A DNA stretch of 64,000 nt from Aricia agestis (Eukaryota > Arthropoda > Insecta > Lepidoptera > Lycaenidae). The number at the start of each line of letters is the position of its first letter. The first letter of the stretch is position 1. Positions 12,536-24,290 of this stretch are shown in pieces. The notes under the pieces are model-generated. The model was not told the DNA's origin and ran no database searches. It was given only the letters and a program-made list of their open reading frames with translations. The DNA lies in assembly GCF_905147365.1 (NCBI RefSeq), contig NC_056413.1, positions 1,814,501 to 1,878,500 on the forward strand, in the 5' to 3' direction. The position numbers were made by a program, and so were the translations under genes.

Positions 12536-12810
12536 CGACCTCTGTGGCTCAGTCGGTGGGCTGTTGGTAGCTCAAGCCGGGGGTCGCGGGTTCGAATCCC
12601 GCCGACGGAACAAAAAGTATTCAAAGTTCCTGGGTCATGGATGTGTATTAAACATGTGTATCATATAATAAAAATCTTAAATATATGTACATATAGTATA
12701 AAAGTATTAAATATATTTCCGTTGTCTGGTACCCATAACACAAGTCCTTCAGATACTTACCACGGGGCCAGACTGACGTGATGTGAAGCGTCTATAGATA
12801 TTATTATTAT
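12536..12810 (+). mobile_element. tRNA-headed SINE, family 2
   Basis: The head has an A-box-like CTCAGTCGGTGG and a B box GGGTTCGAATCCCGCC. The body runs through TATATGTACATATAGTATAA and GGTACCCATAACACAAGTCC, and the tail is TATTATTATTATT. A closely similar copy lies at 60396-60655. Confidence 0.75.
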
Positions 12811-13077
12811 TCTCATAGTACTAACAGCTAATTTTCCTAGGTCATGCCGAAGACATTGAGCTTAGCCTATATTATAATCTGGGCTTTAAGCCACTTGAGC
12901 CATACCTGAGCATCGCTTGATCTAATTAATTTTAGACGCCTGATCGATTACAGATAGCAGCCAAATATAACATGAACATAGCATAATATAATATATTATA
13001 GCGATGTATCTACCTGCATTTTACCATGACTATCACGCTATTAATAATTATTATCTTGAATCCAGGCAGAATGATCG

Positions 13078-13770
13078 CATCCGTGGTCCAGTAGCTTAGA
13101 GCGTGGCTCTTGACTCGGAGATTATGGGTTTGTTTCCCGCGTTGAAAACGTGTTATTTCCAAGTTTGGTTAAGGCTGATCACCTGATTGTTTGACAAGAA
13201 AGATGACCCATGCGTCGGATGGTCATGTTAAAAATCAGTCCTACACCAGTGCGCCTAGCTTAGCTATTTTTTCTCGTGTAGATCTGTCGTCAAAATCTAT
13301 CGATACAATGTCAAAAAATGATTTTGACATTATATCGATATCGACAATATAGCTACACTCGAGAGTAAGATAATTATCTCATTGCACGCGCATACTAGAC
13401 GCACTGCCTGCCTAGCATACGCCAACGAGATATCTCACTCTCGAGATAATTAAAAACTACTCGTCTCATAATGTCAAAATCTTGACATTATCTCGACAAA
13501 ACTCTAAAAAAATGTGTTATTTCGATGATAGATCTACGCGAGAAAAAAATTTTGTCATGCTCGGATCAATAGAGATGAAGAGACAAACCATCAAACATCG
13601 AGAAAACATGTAGAGTGAGATATCTCGTTGGCGTATGCTAGACAGGCTGATCTTTCGCCATTCGCGTTTGCCTACCGTCCCTCTAAGAGTAAAGGACAAG
13701 ATCTCTTGTACATTGCGCACACACCAGAGCACTGCATAATCACTCCTGCATATCTAGTATGCTTTCAATA
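13078..13770 (+). mobile_element. tRNA-headed SINE family 1, split by nested foldback DNA
   Basis: 13078-13265 matches the 5' half of the family (head TCCGTGGTCCAGTAGC, then TTATTTCCAAGTTTGG). The 3' half (GAGTAAAGGACAAGATCTC, then GCGCACACACC) resumes near 13645. About 380 bp of inverted-repeat DNA separates them. Confidence 0.65.
13266..13644. mobile_element. foldback elements nested in the SINE
   Basis: Ends near TTTTTTCTCGTGTAGATCT and AGATCTACGCGAGAAAAAAA form one inverted pair (about 13268-13552). GCATACGCCAACGAGATATC at about 13417 and its inverted copy at about 13615-13640 form another. Several TTTTGACATTAT/ATAATGTCAAAAT pairs lie inside. No coding frame. Confidence 0.55.
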
Positions 13771-13815
13771 CCAGCCGCTGTTACCGAAACTATTTATTTT
13801 TCGTTTAATGCTATT

Positions 13816-14435
13816 TTAACGTTGTTAGTGGCGGCCGAAAAGGAAGATCTTCCGACCGAGCGAGATAGCATGCTCGGTCAGGCCGAAGCCCACTGACGTC
13901 ATTTCAGACGTTGTATATATCTTGCAGTTCTCCGAAACTTTGTTGAATGTTAGGCGAATTGTGGGTACCGCCACATCACTCCCCCCGAAGACTCGTGGTA
14001 TTCTTCAATGCGCTTGTGTTGTCAGGTGTGGGCCGAAGCTACGCGTGCAATGACCAGGAGAGGGACCCCGTGCTCTGCTTGTTGACCGGTCGTTGTAGCC
14101 TATGGCTGCCCCGTTCAAGCCAGACGCGGGTTCGACCGGCGCGGACCTCCAACGCGGCTTATGGTCGAGGCGACCCGGTTATGCTTGATGTCTGCTGACG
14201 TGGTGCGGAGGGGCGGGGAGTGTTGATGATGATTGATGTCCAGAAGGATGCGTGTTCTTGTCGGTGGTCACCAATTTAACGTTATTAGTGGCGGCCGAAA
14301 AGAAAGATCTTCCGACCGAGCGAGATAGCATGCTCGGTCAGGCCGAAGCCCACTGACGTCATTTCAGACGTTGTATATATCTTGCCGTTCTCCGAAACTT
14401 TGTTGAATGTTAGGCAAATTGTGGGTACCGCCACA
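13816..14435 (+). mobile_element. small non-autonomous LTR element (TRIM-like)
   Basis: Two direct repeats of 160 bp (13816-13975 and 14276-14435), differing by only a few bases, flank 300 bp of GC-richer non-coding DNA. CTATT occurs immediately outside both ends (13811-13815, 14436-14440) and looks like a 5-bp target duplication. Before 14220 there is a purine run (GCGGAGGGGCGGGGAG) followed by TGTTGATG. That looks like a polypurine tract and true 3' LTR start, which would make the left LTR 5'-truncated by about 56 bp. No gag or pol is present. Confidence 0.6.
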
Positions 14436-15100
14436 CTATTTAATATCATGCATAATTTTAAAAATAGTTGATCATTTACATTGGATTCGAAATCCAAACG
14501 ACCGTAAGCATAAATCATTCTGTTTTTGAACTGCACCAATTAGGTCGAGCCCTGCGGCTAGTCTCCGAATACCCTTACGGTTCAACCCTTCAGCTTCAAT
14601 TTATTTCTCCAAATAGGTTTATCTGACAAACTACTTTCTTTCATACGACTTTGAATGTACGATATACAATAAATAGTTTAAGTATAGACAATGATATAAT
14701 AATAAAAAACTCAAAGCAGATATGTTACTACCGTGCGCGTTGTGAAGCTTCAAATACGACCCAATTGGGTCGTCTTTTATTTAGTCTGTCTCTTTTATGT
14801 AAATGGCATTTCGTATCTTTTGTTTCACTTATCTGTCAAATTTGTCAATGTTGTTCGGAAGTGATTTAAGCCGGAAAATAGTATGAACGTAACAGATCTG
14901 TATAAGTAGAATATCATTGAGTATAGAAGTACATTAAATATGTATGTCTTGCTATCTGTTGAGTCCCGAAAACGGACATAGGATGATTTTTATCCCGAAA
15001 ACATGTACAGTTCCCGCATGATAAACGAATTTTGGCGCAAAGTAAGTTACGGACGTCGTCTTGTTAATATTATTTGATATCACCTATGGAATATTATACA

Positions 15101-15283
15101 GGCCTCTTAGACAAATTCTCTTTCGTTAAAAACGATGACGAAATTCGTTATCAAAATGTATGCGGTTTGACATTAGTCTTCGCAAGCGAAATGTCATTTA
15201 GCGATGACTTATGTCAAACCGCATACATTTTGATAGCTAATTTCGTCATCGTTTTTAACGAAAGGGACTTTGTCTAAGGGGCC
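15101..15283. mobile_element. 183-bp foldback MITE
   Basis: The ends GGCCTCTTAGACAAA and TTTGTCTAAGGGGCC are inverted. Complementarity continues inward through CGTTAAAAACGATGACGAAA and ATGTATGCGGTTTGACAT, so most of the element folds back on itself. Confidence 0.75.
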
Positions 15284-16555
15284 AGATCAATCAATAACAA
15301 TTTAAGTTGATTCTATATTTCGCTTATTGACCGACTTCCAAAAAGGAGGAGGTAATACGTTCGGCTGTATGTATTTTTTTTAATGTATGTTCAACGATTA
15401 CTCAGCCGTTTGTGGTCCGATTTACAAAATTCTTTTTGTGTTGTATAGGGTTTGACTCGAATTTGGTACCATGTTCATAAAAGTGGTGACCTGATGATGG
15501 AACCCATGAGTAATCGAGGGAACTCCTCAAAATTTATATGGAAACATATAGTGATTTTGATTTTTCTGAAGTGTTTCAGGCATATACTACCAAAAAGTAA
15601 GATTTTGCACCAGGATGTACCCTGGTTCCGAAGGTACCCACAGAACTTTTGAATCCTTATAGATACAAGATCGAGGATTTTGGCTTTATTTAAACTACTC
15701 CAGGTAAAAGCCAATGGATTCTACATTATTTCTGCTGAACATAGGCTAAATGTTATTTTGGAAAAAATTGGGTTTCGTAAGATATTTGGGTTTTTCGGAC
15801 GCCAGGTGTAAAATCAACCAGAAAAGTTACTTATTTTGGGTACGCTGCCGAAACTATAAAAGATAGAACCATAAATGTTATAAGTAATTGTAGATCTTAT
15901 AAATATCTACAAAAAAGTCCGCGACACACTATACTTATCTATGTCGAGTGAGGCACAATAACCATTTTTTTATTTAAAAATCTTGAATGTTTTTTGGACT
16001 ACATTTAAACGCGTTTATTTTACTTATGCTATTAATCCTTATGAAAATAAATTATTTCATCACTAAGTACAGTTTAGGTAGATAACATTTGGTCTTTAAA
16101 TGATTAAAATTGGACGTTTAGTTTTGAAATTATGGCAAAATTAAAATATAACGACAGTGGGCGTCACCAAGCGGGGGTGCGTGTGCGGGAGGAAGACAAT
16201 CTGTGCAATGTGCACTATATTAATTAAATGCATCCCTTCGGATAATGACTGCGTCCGCGTCGTCGATGTCAGTATTGGAGTCTGTGAATTAACCTGGAAA
16301 TCATTTTGCTGACCGAGTCATTCCTGGGTAGGCTTTTTGCAGCCGTAACCGACATCCACGCGACCGGAGCCGCGGGCGACCGCTAGTAATAATATGTACA
16401 ACTCTAAGACAACGAGCTATAAGTAATATAGCCTTGTGGTCTCATAGGTAACTAAAAAGGGTAAAATTATTATTTTTTAACAAAAAATTAAAACCGACTT
16501 CCAAGGTAAAAACAAAAGTACTCGTAATATTCTTAAACATAATCTATAAAGAATC

Positions 16556-16799
16556 AAATAATTCTTATTCCTTATTATAGTGCCGTCTTCAGACTTCGCC
16601 TAAACCTCAACTATTTCTGTACTCAATCTTCATGCTTTTGAAGTCGGTACCAGCTTACCTTAGCGTAAGTTCTATGTCAAGGATCTCAGAACTTTACCGG
16701 GCTGGTAGCGACTTCAAAAGCATGAAGATTGAGTACAGAAATAGTTGAGGTTTAGGTGAAGTCTGAAGACGGCACTATAATAAGGAATAAGAATTATTT
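16556..16799. repeat. long inverted repeat, 99-bp arms
   Basis: Arms 16556-16654 and 16701-16799 are inverted copies with about two mismatches around a 46-nt centre. Outer AT-rich strings (ATTATTTTTTAACAAA near 16462 and its inverse near 16803) suggest a larger element. No coding potential. Confidence 0.75.
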
Positions 16800-17504
16800 C
16801 TTTGTTAAAAAATAATAATCATTCTACTAATTTGTTCACTTAGGTAAACCAAATCGTCAGTAGTACGCTGAGATTTTGAAAGCAGTCTGTACTTTTTCCT
16901 TTCCTTTTTCCCCTTTTCCTTATTCCGGAAAAATCGTAATGTTTGCTTCCCAACCACATCTGCTCATCCGAAAAATTAGCTCCGTTCATTAAATAATTAA
17001 GGTTGATACAAACAGTAATACATTTACTCTGTCAAGCGAATATGGGTCGTTTATTTGATTTTCGCTAACCAGTGACTTACGAGTATATTAATTCTTTTTA
17101 TTTACTCAGCTAGGCTAATTAGCATTTATCTTTAAAATGCGAAGTATACTTTTGTCTGTTATTTCAAGCTTCACGGCGACATTTCAACTAAGTTATTTGA
17201 TAGAAAATAGCCTGCCAGAAATAATAATAACAATATGTAGATAGATGGTCTTCTGTTTATACTACACTAGCTTGGTCGGCAAACGTTGTTTTGCCATATA
17301 TATTCGCCCGTAGCCATATAAAGTATACAACGTACTTAACACTTATATCTCAATGATTTCGCTCATATTAGTGCCTTATCAGTTATCACACTGGCGATTA
17401 GCGAGCGATTTGAAAGCGACACGACTGCGCAGACGCGATTGCGCGGCGTGCACGTCGCGACAGCGCAGCGTCGTCGCGGCATGGCGTGGACGCCATTTTG
17501 TACA

Positions 17505-18075
17505 AATCAATCAAATCAAATCAAAATTGTTTTATTTCTGAATAAATTTAAAATAAATGTTTTCAGAATGTCCTACATGATGCCTACCACCGGTTCGGGA
17601 ACTAGCCCGGCGAGAAGAACCGGCGTAAGAAACTCGCACGGGGCCCACTTTTTTACCAAAAAAAGTGAGAAAAAAATTAATCTTTTAAAATAAAGTTTAC
17701 AATTTTGTAAGTAATTATTATATACAATATCCACATATTGTAAGTCCTATAATAATGAAGAAGTAGCCTTGCAAGAAGCCATCCTATTCCCAAGGTGTGC
17801 CATCGCTTATGAAATCATTGACCTTATAATAGGCTTTGGCACAAAAAAGTTATTTAACTACTTATTAAATTTATTAATGGAAAGATTTTGAACGTTTTCT
17901 GGGATTTTGTTGTAAAGGCGTATACATTGACCTTTAAAAGATTTACTGACTTTACTAAGTCTGATCACCGGCATATCTAGCTTGTGCTTATTTCTAGTAT
18001 TCCTAGAGTGAATGTCACTTTTAACTTTAAATTTACTTATATTTTTTCTAACATATATTACATTATCCAAAATGT
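17505..18075 (-). mobile_element. CR1-type LINE, 3' end
   Basis: Read on -, the sequence codes for SFKGQCIRLYNKIPENVQNL and a following Lys-rich end. This is the terminal part of a lepidopteran CR1-like reverse transcriptase protein. The 3' UTR contains GCCGGTTCTTCTCGCCGGG-type sequence and ends in an ATTTGATTTGATT tail. 5'-truncated. Related copies: 59285-59430 and 59545-60055. Confidence 0.7.
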
Positions 18076-18079
18076 ATTC

Positions 18080-18345
18080 CGACTCGCACTTGGCCGATTA
18101 TTATCTATGTGCTGCATATTCAGTAGGTCTGAGAATCGGCTACTGGCCACTTTTTATATTTATAAGTGCATTTGTTCAATAAATAATAGTAAATTATTAC
18201 AACTCGCGACTGACCATTGTTTGTGCGACGGGATAGCGTTGGACGTTGCCACGGTGCCATACTTATTTAGTCACTTCAATAAAATAATATGGGCGAATTG
18301 TGAAATACTTTATAAGGCAAAACAACGTTGCCGGGACAGCTAGTT
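18080..18345 (+). mobile_element. Helitron-like 3' end
   Basis: Ends AACGTTGCCGGGACAGCTAG before a T, like 32986-33198. The beginning shows the GACTCGCACTTGGCCGATTA end of the dispersed repeat. The left boundary is uncertain. Confidence 0.4.
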
Positions 18346-18542
18346 GTAAAAAGTATCTTATGTCCGTCTCCTGGTTCTAAGCTACCTCTCCACCAATTTT
18401 CAGCCAAATCGGTTCATCCGTTCTTGAGTTATAAGTAGTGTAACTAACACCACTTTCTTTTATATATTATATATAGATATAGATATAGATTTAATATTAA
18501 AATAAAAACAAAATTTTAACAGTTTTATACTTATATATTGTA

Positions 18543-18709
18543 CTATCAGAGAAGTTGATTCCTATGTAGATGGGGGACCTACGTAGTTTGGTCATGTTAT
18601 GTCAAACCCAGCCGACAGATCATAATTAACATTAAATTGACATGATCCGACCAAATAACGTTGGTCTGTCTACTGCCTAGGAATCAATTTCCTCGATGGT
18701 ACATTACCT
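18543..18709. mobile_element. Tc1/mariner-like MITE (CTATCAGAGAAG family)
   Basis: The terminal sequence CTATCAGAGAAGTTGATTC and an inverted version at the other end (GAATCAATTTCCTCGATGG) are bounded by TA on both sides. Copies lie at 25331-25663 and 61613-61720. Confidence 0.7.
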
Positions 18710-19153
18710 GTACCTACATTATATCCAACACAATAATTTCGAATAAAGTTTCCCGCCGTCAAGGTACTAAATCAAACTAGAGGCTTTATGTTCATGACTA
18801 AATCTGCACTCGGAAACTCCTAAACAAATATAGATTAAATTTTGAATCGCGAACAATATTGGAGTTCGGACAATGGGGAAGTTGGACGTGTCTAAAGAAC
18901 TTTGAGCGAGGCATGTTTAAAAGTTTCAATTTTGAAATTTTCAAACTAATCCGCTTCCAAATTAAACTACAGGTGGCCGTTTGAAGTTTCCAACAGGGTT
19001 ATCTTTTCTTTGCACAGCTTTCGTGAAAAGAAAAACGTAGGTGCAAAATAGAACCTACGTTTTTTTTGCAGAATTTTTGGAACGAAGTTCCTTATCGCGC
19101 GTTCGGCGTAAAGGAGTCTAGACCGAACGATATTTGACCTCGACACTTTTTTA

Positions 19154-19360
19154 GGGTTCCGCACCCAAAAGGTAAAAACTGGACCCTATTACTAAGACTT
19201 CGTTGTCTGTCCGTCTGTTCTCTCAAAAACGGTAAAAGAGTATTGAAATTTTCACAGATTTTGTAATATGTCTATTGCCGCTATAACAACAAATACAAAA
19301 ACAAAATAAAATTAATATTTATGGGAGCTCCCATACAACAAACGTGATTTTTTTTTTATA
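19154..19360 (-). repeat. dispersed repeat, GGGTTCCGTACCC end
   Basis: Starts GGGTTCCGCACCCAAAAGG, then CTATTACTAAGACTTCGTTG, and continues to a TGGGAGCTCCCATACAACA block. It is a half copy of the 29600-30207 repeat. Confidence 0.55.
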
Positions 19361-19649
19361 CCTTAGTTGTATGTCGACGCTCCCACTGAATAATCAGACA
19401 ATGTGCTATTGTGGGGTTTTTGCTGTTATGCGATTTTTGGTATCTAGAAGTCAAAATACATCATGTGAATTTTTTTCAGAATTTTTCTGTGGATATTTAC
19501 AAAGATATAAAAAATTATGTGCTTATTCCGTAACAATACTTAAAATTGTATTTTACACCAAAAACTAGGCAATAAGCTATTGCGAAAAAATATGTCAAAA
19601 TGATTTGACGATAAACGGCTATTTCATGATTATTCGGGTAAATACATTG

Positions 19650-20130
19650 CTGCCTACTGCACACTTCCACGCCTGCACATCTCACTTTCACACTCCTCTA
19701 CTCAGGTAGCCGCTGATCACCCGCCTCAGGTTCCCCAGACACCTAATTTCAGCTAACCGAACCTTTACTGCTGGCCACCAAGCATTGTCGAAGCCCCCTC
19801 TGTGTCCAGCGATACCACAACAAAAATTTTCTCCTTCTCTCTCTTCTTTCTGATGTGGTTCACTCACCTTTTTCGGTGCACCTTTGGGGCATAAAGGCAT
19901 ATTGGTTGGGTTTTATTTTGGACAACTTGTACAATCTGAGTCGGACGACCATCATATCATGGTGATCATCTCCACTCACCTCCAGCCACCAGTCTCAAAC
20001 CAGCATCAGTCATCGCAGAGGCTTACACAGGACCAAAGAGTCAGGAATAGTCAAACTTTCTTCTGTCCCTGGCTAGCTTTTTTGGATGTCTTAAGTCGTC
20101 ATAGACGTAAGAACGACCAGCGGACGTTTT
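19650..20130 (-). pseudogene. R1-like LINE reverse transcriptase fragment
   Basis: The - strand encodes GGFDNAWWPAVKVRLAEI followed by LRRVISGYLSRGV. This is the neighbourhood of reverse transcriptase motif A (normally D-x3-AFD) in R1-type LINEs. The first catalytic Asp region is damaged (GHRGGFD), and frames shift upstream, where a remnant resembling QYAFMPQRCTEK is visible. It is a dead fragment. Confidence 0.6.
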
Positions 20131-20179
20131 GTAAGACATCAAGTGGTAAAGTCCTTTTCCTTCCAAACGTTCGTTAAAT

Positions 20180-21470
20180 TATGTACATTGCTCATATTTT
20201 TATTTTATACTTTACGGTAATTGTAGGAATCAGTCTTTTTCAGTTTTCAGGATATAATATAATCATATTCTGTTTCGATTTTTGTAATCCACTTGCGGGT
20301 TTTCCCACAAACAAGGATGTATTGGGCAATACTTGCTACAAAATAAACTAATCGTGACCGATAAGTAGCGAGATCTGTTACAAATAAACGAGAACGTATT
20401 TAGATATTTTCTTCTTTCGCAAAGACTCCTAAGAAGTGCTTAAAACTGTCATGACAGCACTTGTTCCAGTTTCACGCCTGCAAGCAGCTGTCAGACAGTC
20501 AAACATTATTCGTGGAAGTTGTCCTCCAGGTTCTAATGGGACCTAATTCAGTATTTAATTAGGAATGCGATTGCTAGCTACTGAAAGATGTGCTGTTATA
20601 GTGTTCTGTGTGAATATTGTATTATATTGTAACTTGGGAAGTTTTTAACATAGTTCTGATCCTGATTACATTGAACTGTATTACGATGTAGATAGAAGTC
20701 GACAATTAAAGCACCGTCATATAAAAAAAGCCTATGATGCTCTCGGAAGACTGTCTAAAGCAATTTCCTGCCATTATCATTCATTTTATTAGAACACAAT
20801 ATGATATTGATTATTGTGACACCAACTCTGGTGTTGGTTATGATTAACATAATTAACTGCAAGGATTATAAGTACCAATAAAATGATAGAGCCAGTCTCC
20901 AGAGTGTATTTTTTTTAACCTAGAGCTGTTTTGATTGCAAGAATGTCATTTATATCATCAAATAATGATTGTATTTAAACAAAAATACATATTATTTTTA
21001 TTTTACCTATAGTAGATAATCATTGGAATACACGACAATAACTATAATTATAAGAATAGTAAAGTAATAAGTGTTTACCAATATTCTTATCCCAAACAAT
21101 TTCCCTGAATAATATTGCAATGAAATATTATATGTGCATTTTATTGCAATCGAAACACAAAATTACCCGAATAATCATGCAATAGACAATAATAATCAGA
21201 GCTTGGCCTACTCCAGAACGAGAAGTTGCGTTTTGCTTTATTTAAAAAAAACTTCGGTGGTAATTAAATATTGTTAAGATAGCAAGATAGGCAAAACAAT
21301 TAGCTTTCATTTGAGATATAAAAAGTTTTTGATGCTTTTTTTTGACGGAGTTATTAACTAAAATCGGTTTTTCGGCTCTCCTGAACATTTTCATTTTTAC
21401 GATTGTCCGATTATTCGGTGGGGTCGTCGATGTGTAATTTAATATTTCATAAGAATATTAAAATAAAATA
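20180..21470. other. no gene recognised
   Basis: AT-rich sequence with only short frames. I see no repeat ends, conserved exon or RNA gene here. Confidence 0.4.
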
Positions 21471-21475
21471 AAAAA

Positions 21476-21577
21476 ATAAGGGAGGCAGCCATACAAGAAA
21501 CATAATTTTGGGCCAAACTTTGTTCTATAAGGGTACGGAACCCTTCGTGCACGAGGCCGACTCGCACTTGGCCGATT
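21476..21577 (-). repeat. dispersed repeat, CGCACTTGGCCGA end
   Basis: A short terminal piece of the same family: GGAACCCTTCGTGCACGAGG followed by CGACTCGCACTTGGCCGA. Confidence 0.55.
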
Positions 21578-22354
21578 TTTATTATTATTTTGATTTTTGT
21601 CTATAATAATATAACTATCTTCTATGGCTTTTAGGGAGGGTTTTAAACATCTCTATGGGGTAATGGTTGATCCTCGACTCGGTCGGATTGATTTCGGCGT
21701 TAGATTATCATGCGTTTCTTAATTAAATGCGAAATTCTGCTCTGTTCTTATATAATTATTATTATAAGATATTACTAGATAACCAGAATAGAGTGGTTTG
21801 ATGCGCACTCACTTGAGCTTTCTTTACTTCTACGTAGTACTAACCTAACCTGACTATTGTCACCGAATCTGGTGTGGCTATTATTAACATTTTAGGAAAT
21901 CATTAATTTAATGTAGTTTTTTGTCCCCACTCTCTACCCCTCTACTCCACTCTACTCGTTATTTGACTCGTTAAACGATATTGTGCCATAAAACCTTTTT
22001 TATTTATGCCAACAGAGCGACAGCATTCAGTGTAATTACTGGCTCTTATAACAATGTTCCCAAATTGCAGAACGTTCAACTATTAAAAACTTCATGTCGC
22101 CATTTCCATATCCTTATATTTAAAAGTTTCGGTGCCGGCTGCTAGAGATGTGATTCTTCGACGTTCATTTCGTATGTAAATTTAATTTTCTCCTTGGATA
22201 GCGTGCGATGTGTTTTTAATGTAATCCCAAACTTGGATACGTTTTTGATGTGAAGTTTGCTGTAGTAATGAGGGAATTACCGAGTTTTCCAGCTAGACAA
22301 ATGACACTTAGAGAATAATTTATGGAATGAGTGAAATGTATGTGAACAGTCATA

Positions 22355-22700
22355 TCTATACTAATATTATAAAGCCGAAGAGTTTGTTTGAACGCGTTAA
22401 TCTCAGGAACTACAGGTCTAATTTGAAAAAGTATTTCAGTGTTAGATAGCCCATTTATCGAGGAAGGCTACAGATAGGCTATACTTTATCAGACTAATAT
22501 GAGCGAAGAAATAGAGAAAAATGTGGAAAAACGAAGCGAAATGATTTGAAAGGGCTTATATCACGAACTACTGGAGCAATTTTTCTGTTATTTGCCACAC
22601 ATAAAAAATAGACCACGTGAAGGATCATAGGCTTTTTTTGTGGACTAATTTGTCTGTGAAATATCTAATTTACGCGGGCGAAGCCGCACGGAACATTTAG
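22355..22700 (+). mobile_element. Helitron-like element, degenerate end
   Basis: Begins A^TCTATACTAATATTATAAA and ends TTTACGCGGGCGAAGCCGC, then TTAG^T where CTAG is expected. 35839-36100 is a close relative with an intact CTAG. Confidence 0.55.
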
Positions 22701-23204
22701 TTTGTATACATATTATATTTTGTTTAGTGGTAGACATTTTCCGTACATTTCTGAATGAAGAAGGGATGAAGAAACTATCATAATAAGGTAAAGGATACAG
22801 GATAGAAAAATATATTTATATAACATTTAACCCTGAGAACCAAGCCTTAAAAATATGTTTTAATTATATCAAATCAGTAATAAAATTAATATTAACATAA
22901 CGAAAGAATCATAATTTTACTACACTAGCTCGCACTTAGCGTGTAATGCTCATAATTTACAAATAAGGATTAAAAATAGAAGAAAACTATATCATAAAAT
23001 TAAATATGAACCACGTTATATTTACGTAAGGAACAAGCATGTAAAAAACGTGTTCGTACCTCAAGCACCTCTTGGCGAAAATTTAATTAAAATTACATCT
23101 GGTGTTGCCGTATTTTAAAATCCTCTTGCCAGGCTAAAAATCGACGAGTTTACTTTGCATGAGGTTGATACATAATAGTATTTATTTAGCTATTGCCTAG
23201 CTTT

Positions 23205-23432
23205 TGAGTGCTTTGATCGCGGCGACCGAATCAAGAAATTCTGTAACGAAAAAACCTAACACCCCAAGCACAGCGGTGCGTCCTTGCCGGTCGGTGTGAC
23301 GTTGCCAGACTTCGGCACGGTTTTTGTGTGCGTGCGACTAGACGTATGCGAATTATAATAATTGCATATTATGTTGATGAAAATGCCATACTTTACCGCG
23401 GCAGTCCCCTAGTGCCACACATTTTTTCTATG
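23205..23432 (+). repeat. unclassified repeat, copy 1
   Basis: Shares about 225 bp with 38083-38362, including AACGAAAAAACCTAACAC, ACAGCGGTGCGTC, GTGCGACTAGACGT and TACCGCGGCAGT..CCGAGTGCCACAC-type strings. No open frame or terminal structure explains it. Confidence 0.55.
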
Positions 23433-23502
23433 AATAAAATATTTGGAATACACTATTATAAGTTATAACTTATAATAGAATATATCAATATCCATCGCTT
23501 AG

Positions 23503-23660
23503 CGGCCGTTCCCAATATTTGATCTATCTCTGGTTTTGCCCTACTAGAGATAGGAATAGCTCACAATTGACATAAAATATATGGCTCTAATGTCAATTGT
23601 GAGCTATTCCTATCTCTAGTAGGGCAAAACCAGAGATAGATCAAATATTGGGAACGGCCG
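23503..23660. repeat. perfect 71-bp inverted repeat (158-bp foldback)
   Basis: The arms 23503-23573 and 23590-23660 are exact reverse complements over all 71 positions. The loop is 16 nt. The ends are CGGCCGTTCCC and GGGAACGGCCG. Perfect identity implies recent insertion or active homogenisation. Confidence 0.9.
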
Positions 23661-23944
23661 TAAGTAATCTGATCAGGTTATATAAAGCTTAGCCGGGAGA
23701 CGTTGACATTACCCAAACAGATAATAATAATTTAAGTCCATTGGAAAATGATAAGATACCATCAGAGAATAATAATCGATGAATTAATTTTCATCATATT
23801 GTTATTAAATTTTTTGCTGACGTATTTTAGTTTGAAGCTATATTTGGAAAGCATTGAGTTTTATGTAAGTATTTATTGTAAGAAAGAATAAAATTAAAAA
23901 ATACTACATGACCTCCTACCATCCTAATAAGTAATAATTTATAA

Positions 23945-24290
23945 GTGGGAGAGCCATGCTTCGGCACGAATGGGCCGGCTCGACCGGATAAATACCACGT
24001 TCTCACAGAAAACCGGCGTGAAACAGCGCTTGCGCTGTGTTTCGCCGAGTGAGTGAGTTAACCGGAGGTCTAATCCCCAAACCCCTACCCTATTCCCTTC
24101 CCTACCCTCAACTATTCCCTTCCCTTCCCTTCCCTACCCTCCCCTATTAACCTATTCCCTCTTAAAAGGCCGGCAACGCACTTGCAGCTCTTCTGATGCT
24201 GCGAGTGTCCATGGGCGACGGAAGTTGCTTTCCATCAGGTGACCCGTTTGCTCGTTTGCCCCCTTATTTCATAAAAAAAAAAAAACTACG
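23945..24290 (+). mobile_element. composite SINE with LINE-derived tail
   Basis: Head GTGGGAGAGCCATGCTTCGG, GC-rich body, minisatellite of CCCTACCCT/TTCCC units, then TTAAAAGGCCGGCAACGCAC through TTATTTCATAAAAAA. The last 125 bp match the 3' end of the jockey/CR1-type LINE at 39478-40022. A short palindrome of ACGAATAATAAA follows at 24287-24320. Confidence 0.75.

Noticed and set aside
17353..17541. small Arg-rich protein
   Set aside because: Runs from unrelated AT-rich DNA into the LINE 3' tail; no support.
23503..23660. microRNA precursor
   Set aside because: Perfect 71-bp arms and blunt repeat-like ends fit a foldback element better than a microRNA, which has bulges and shorter arms.
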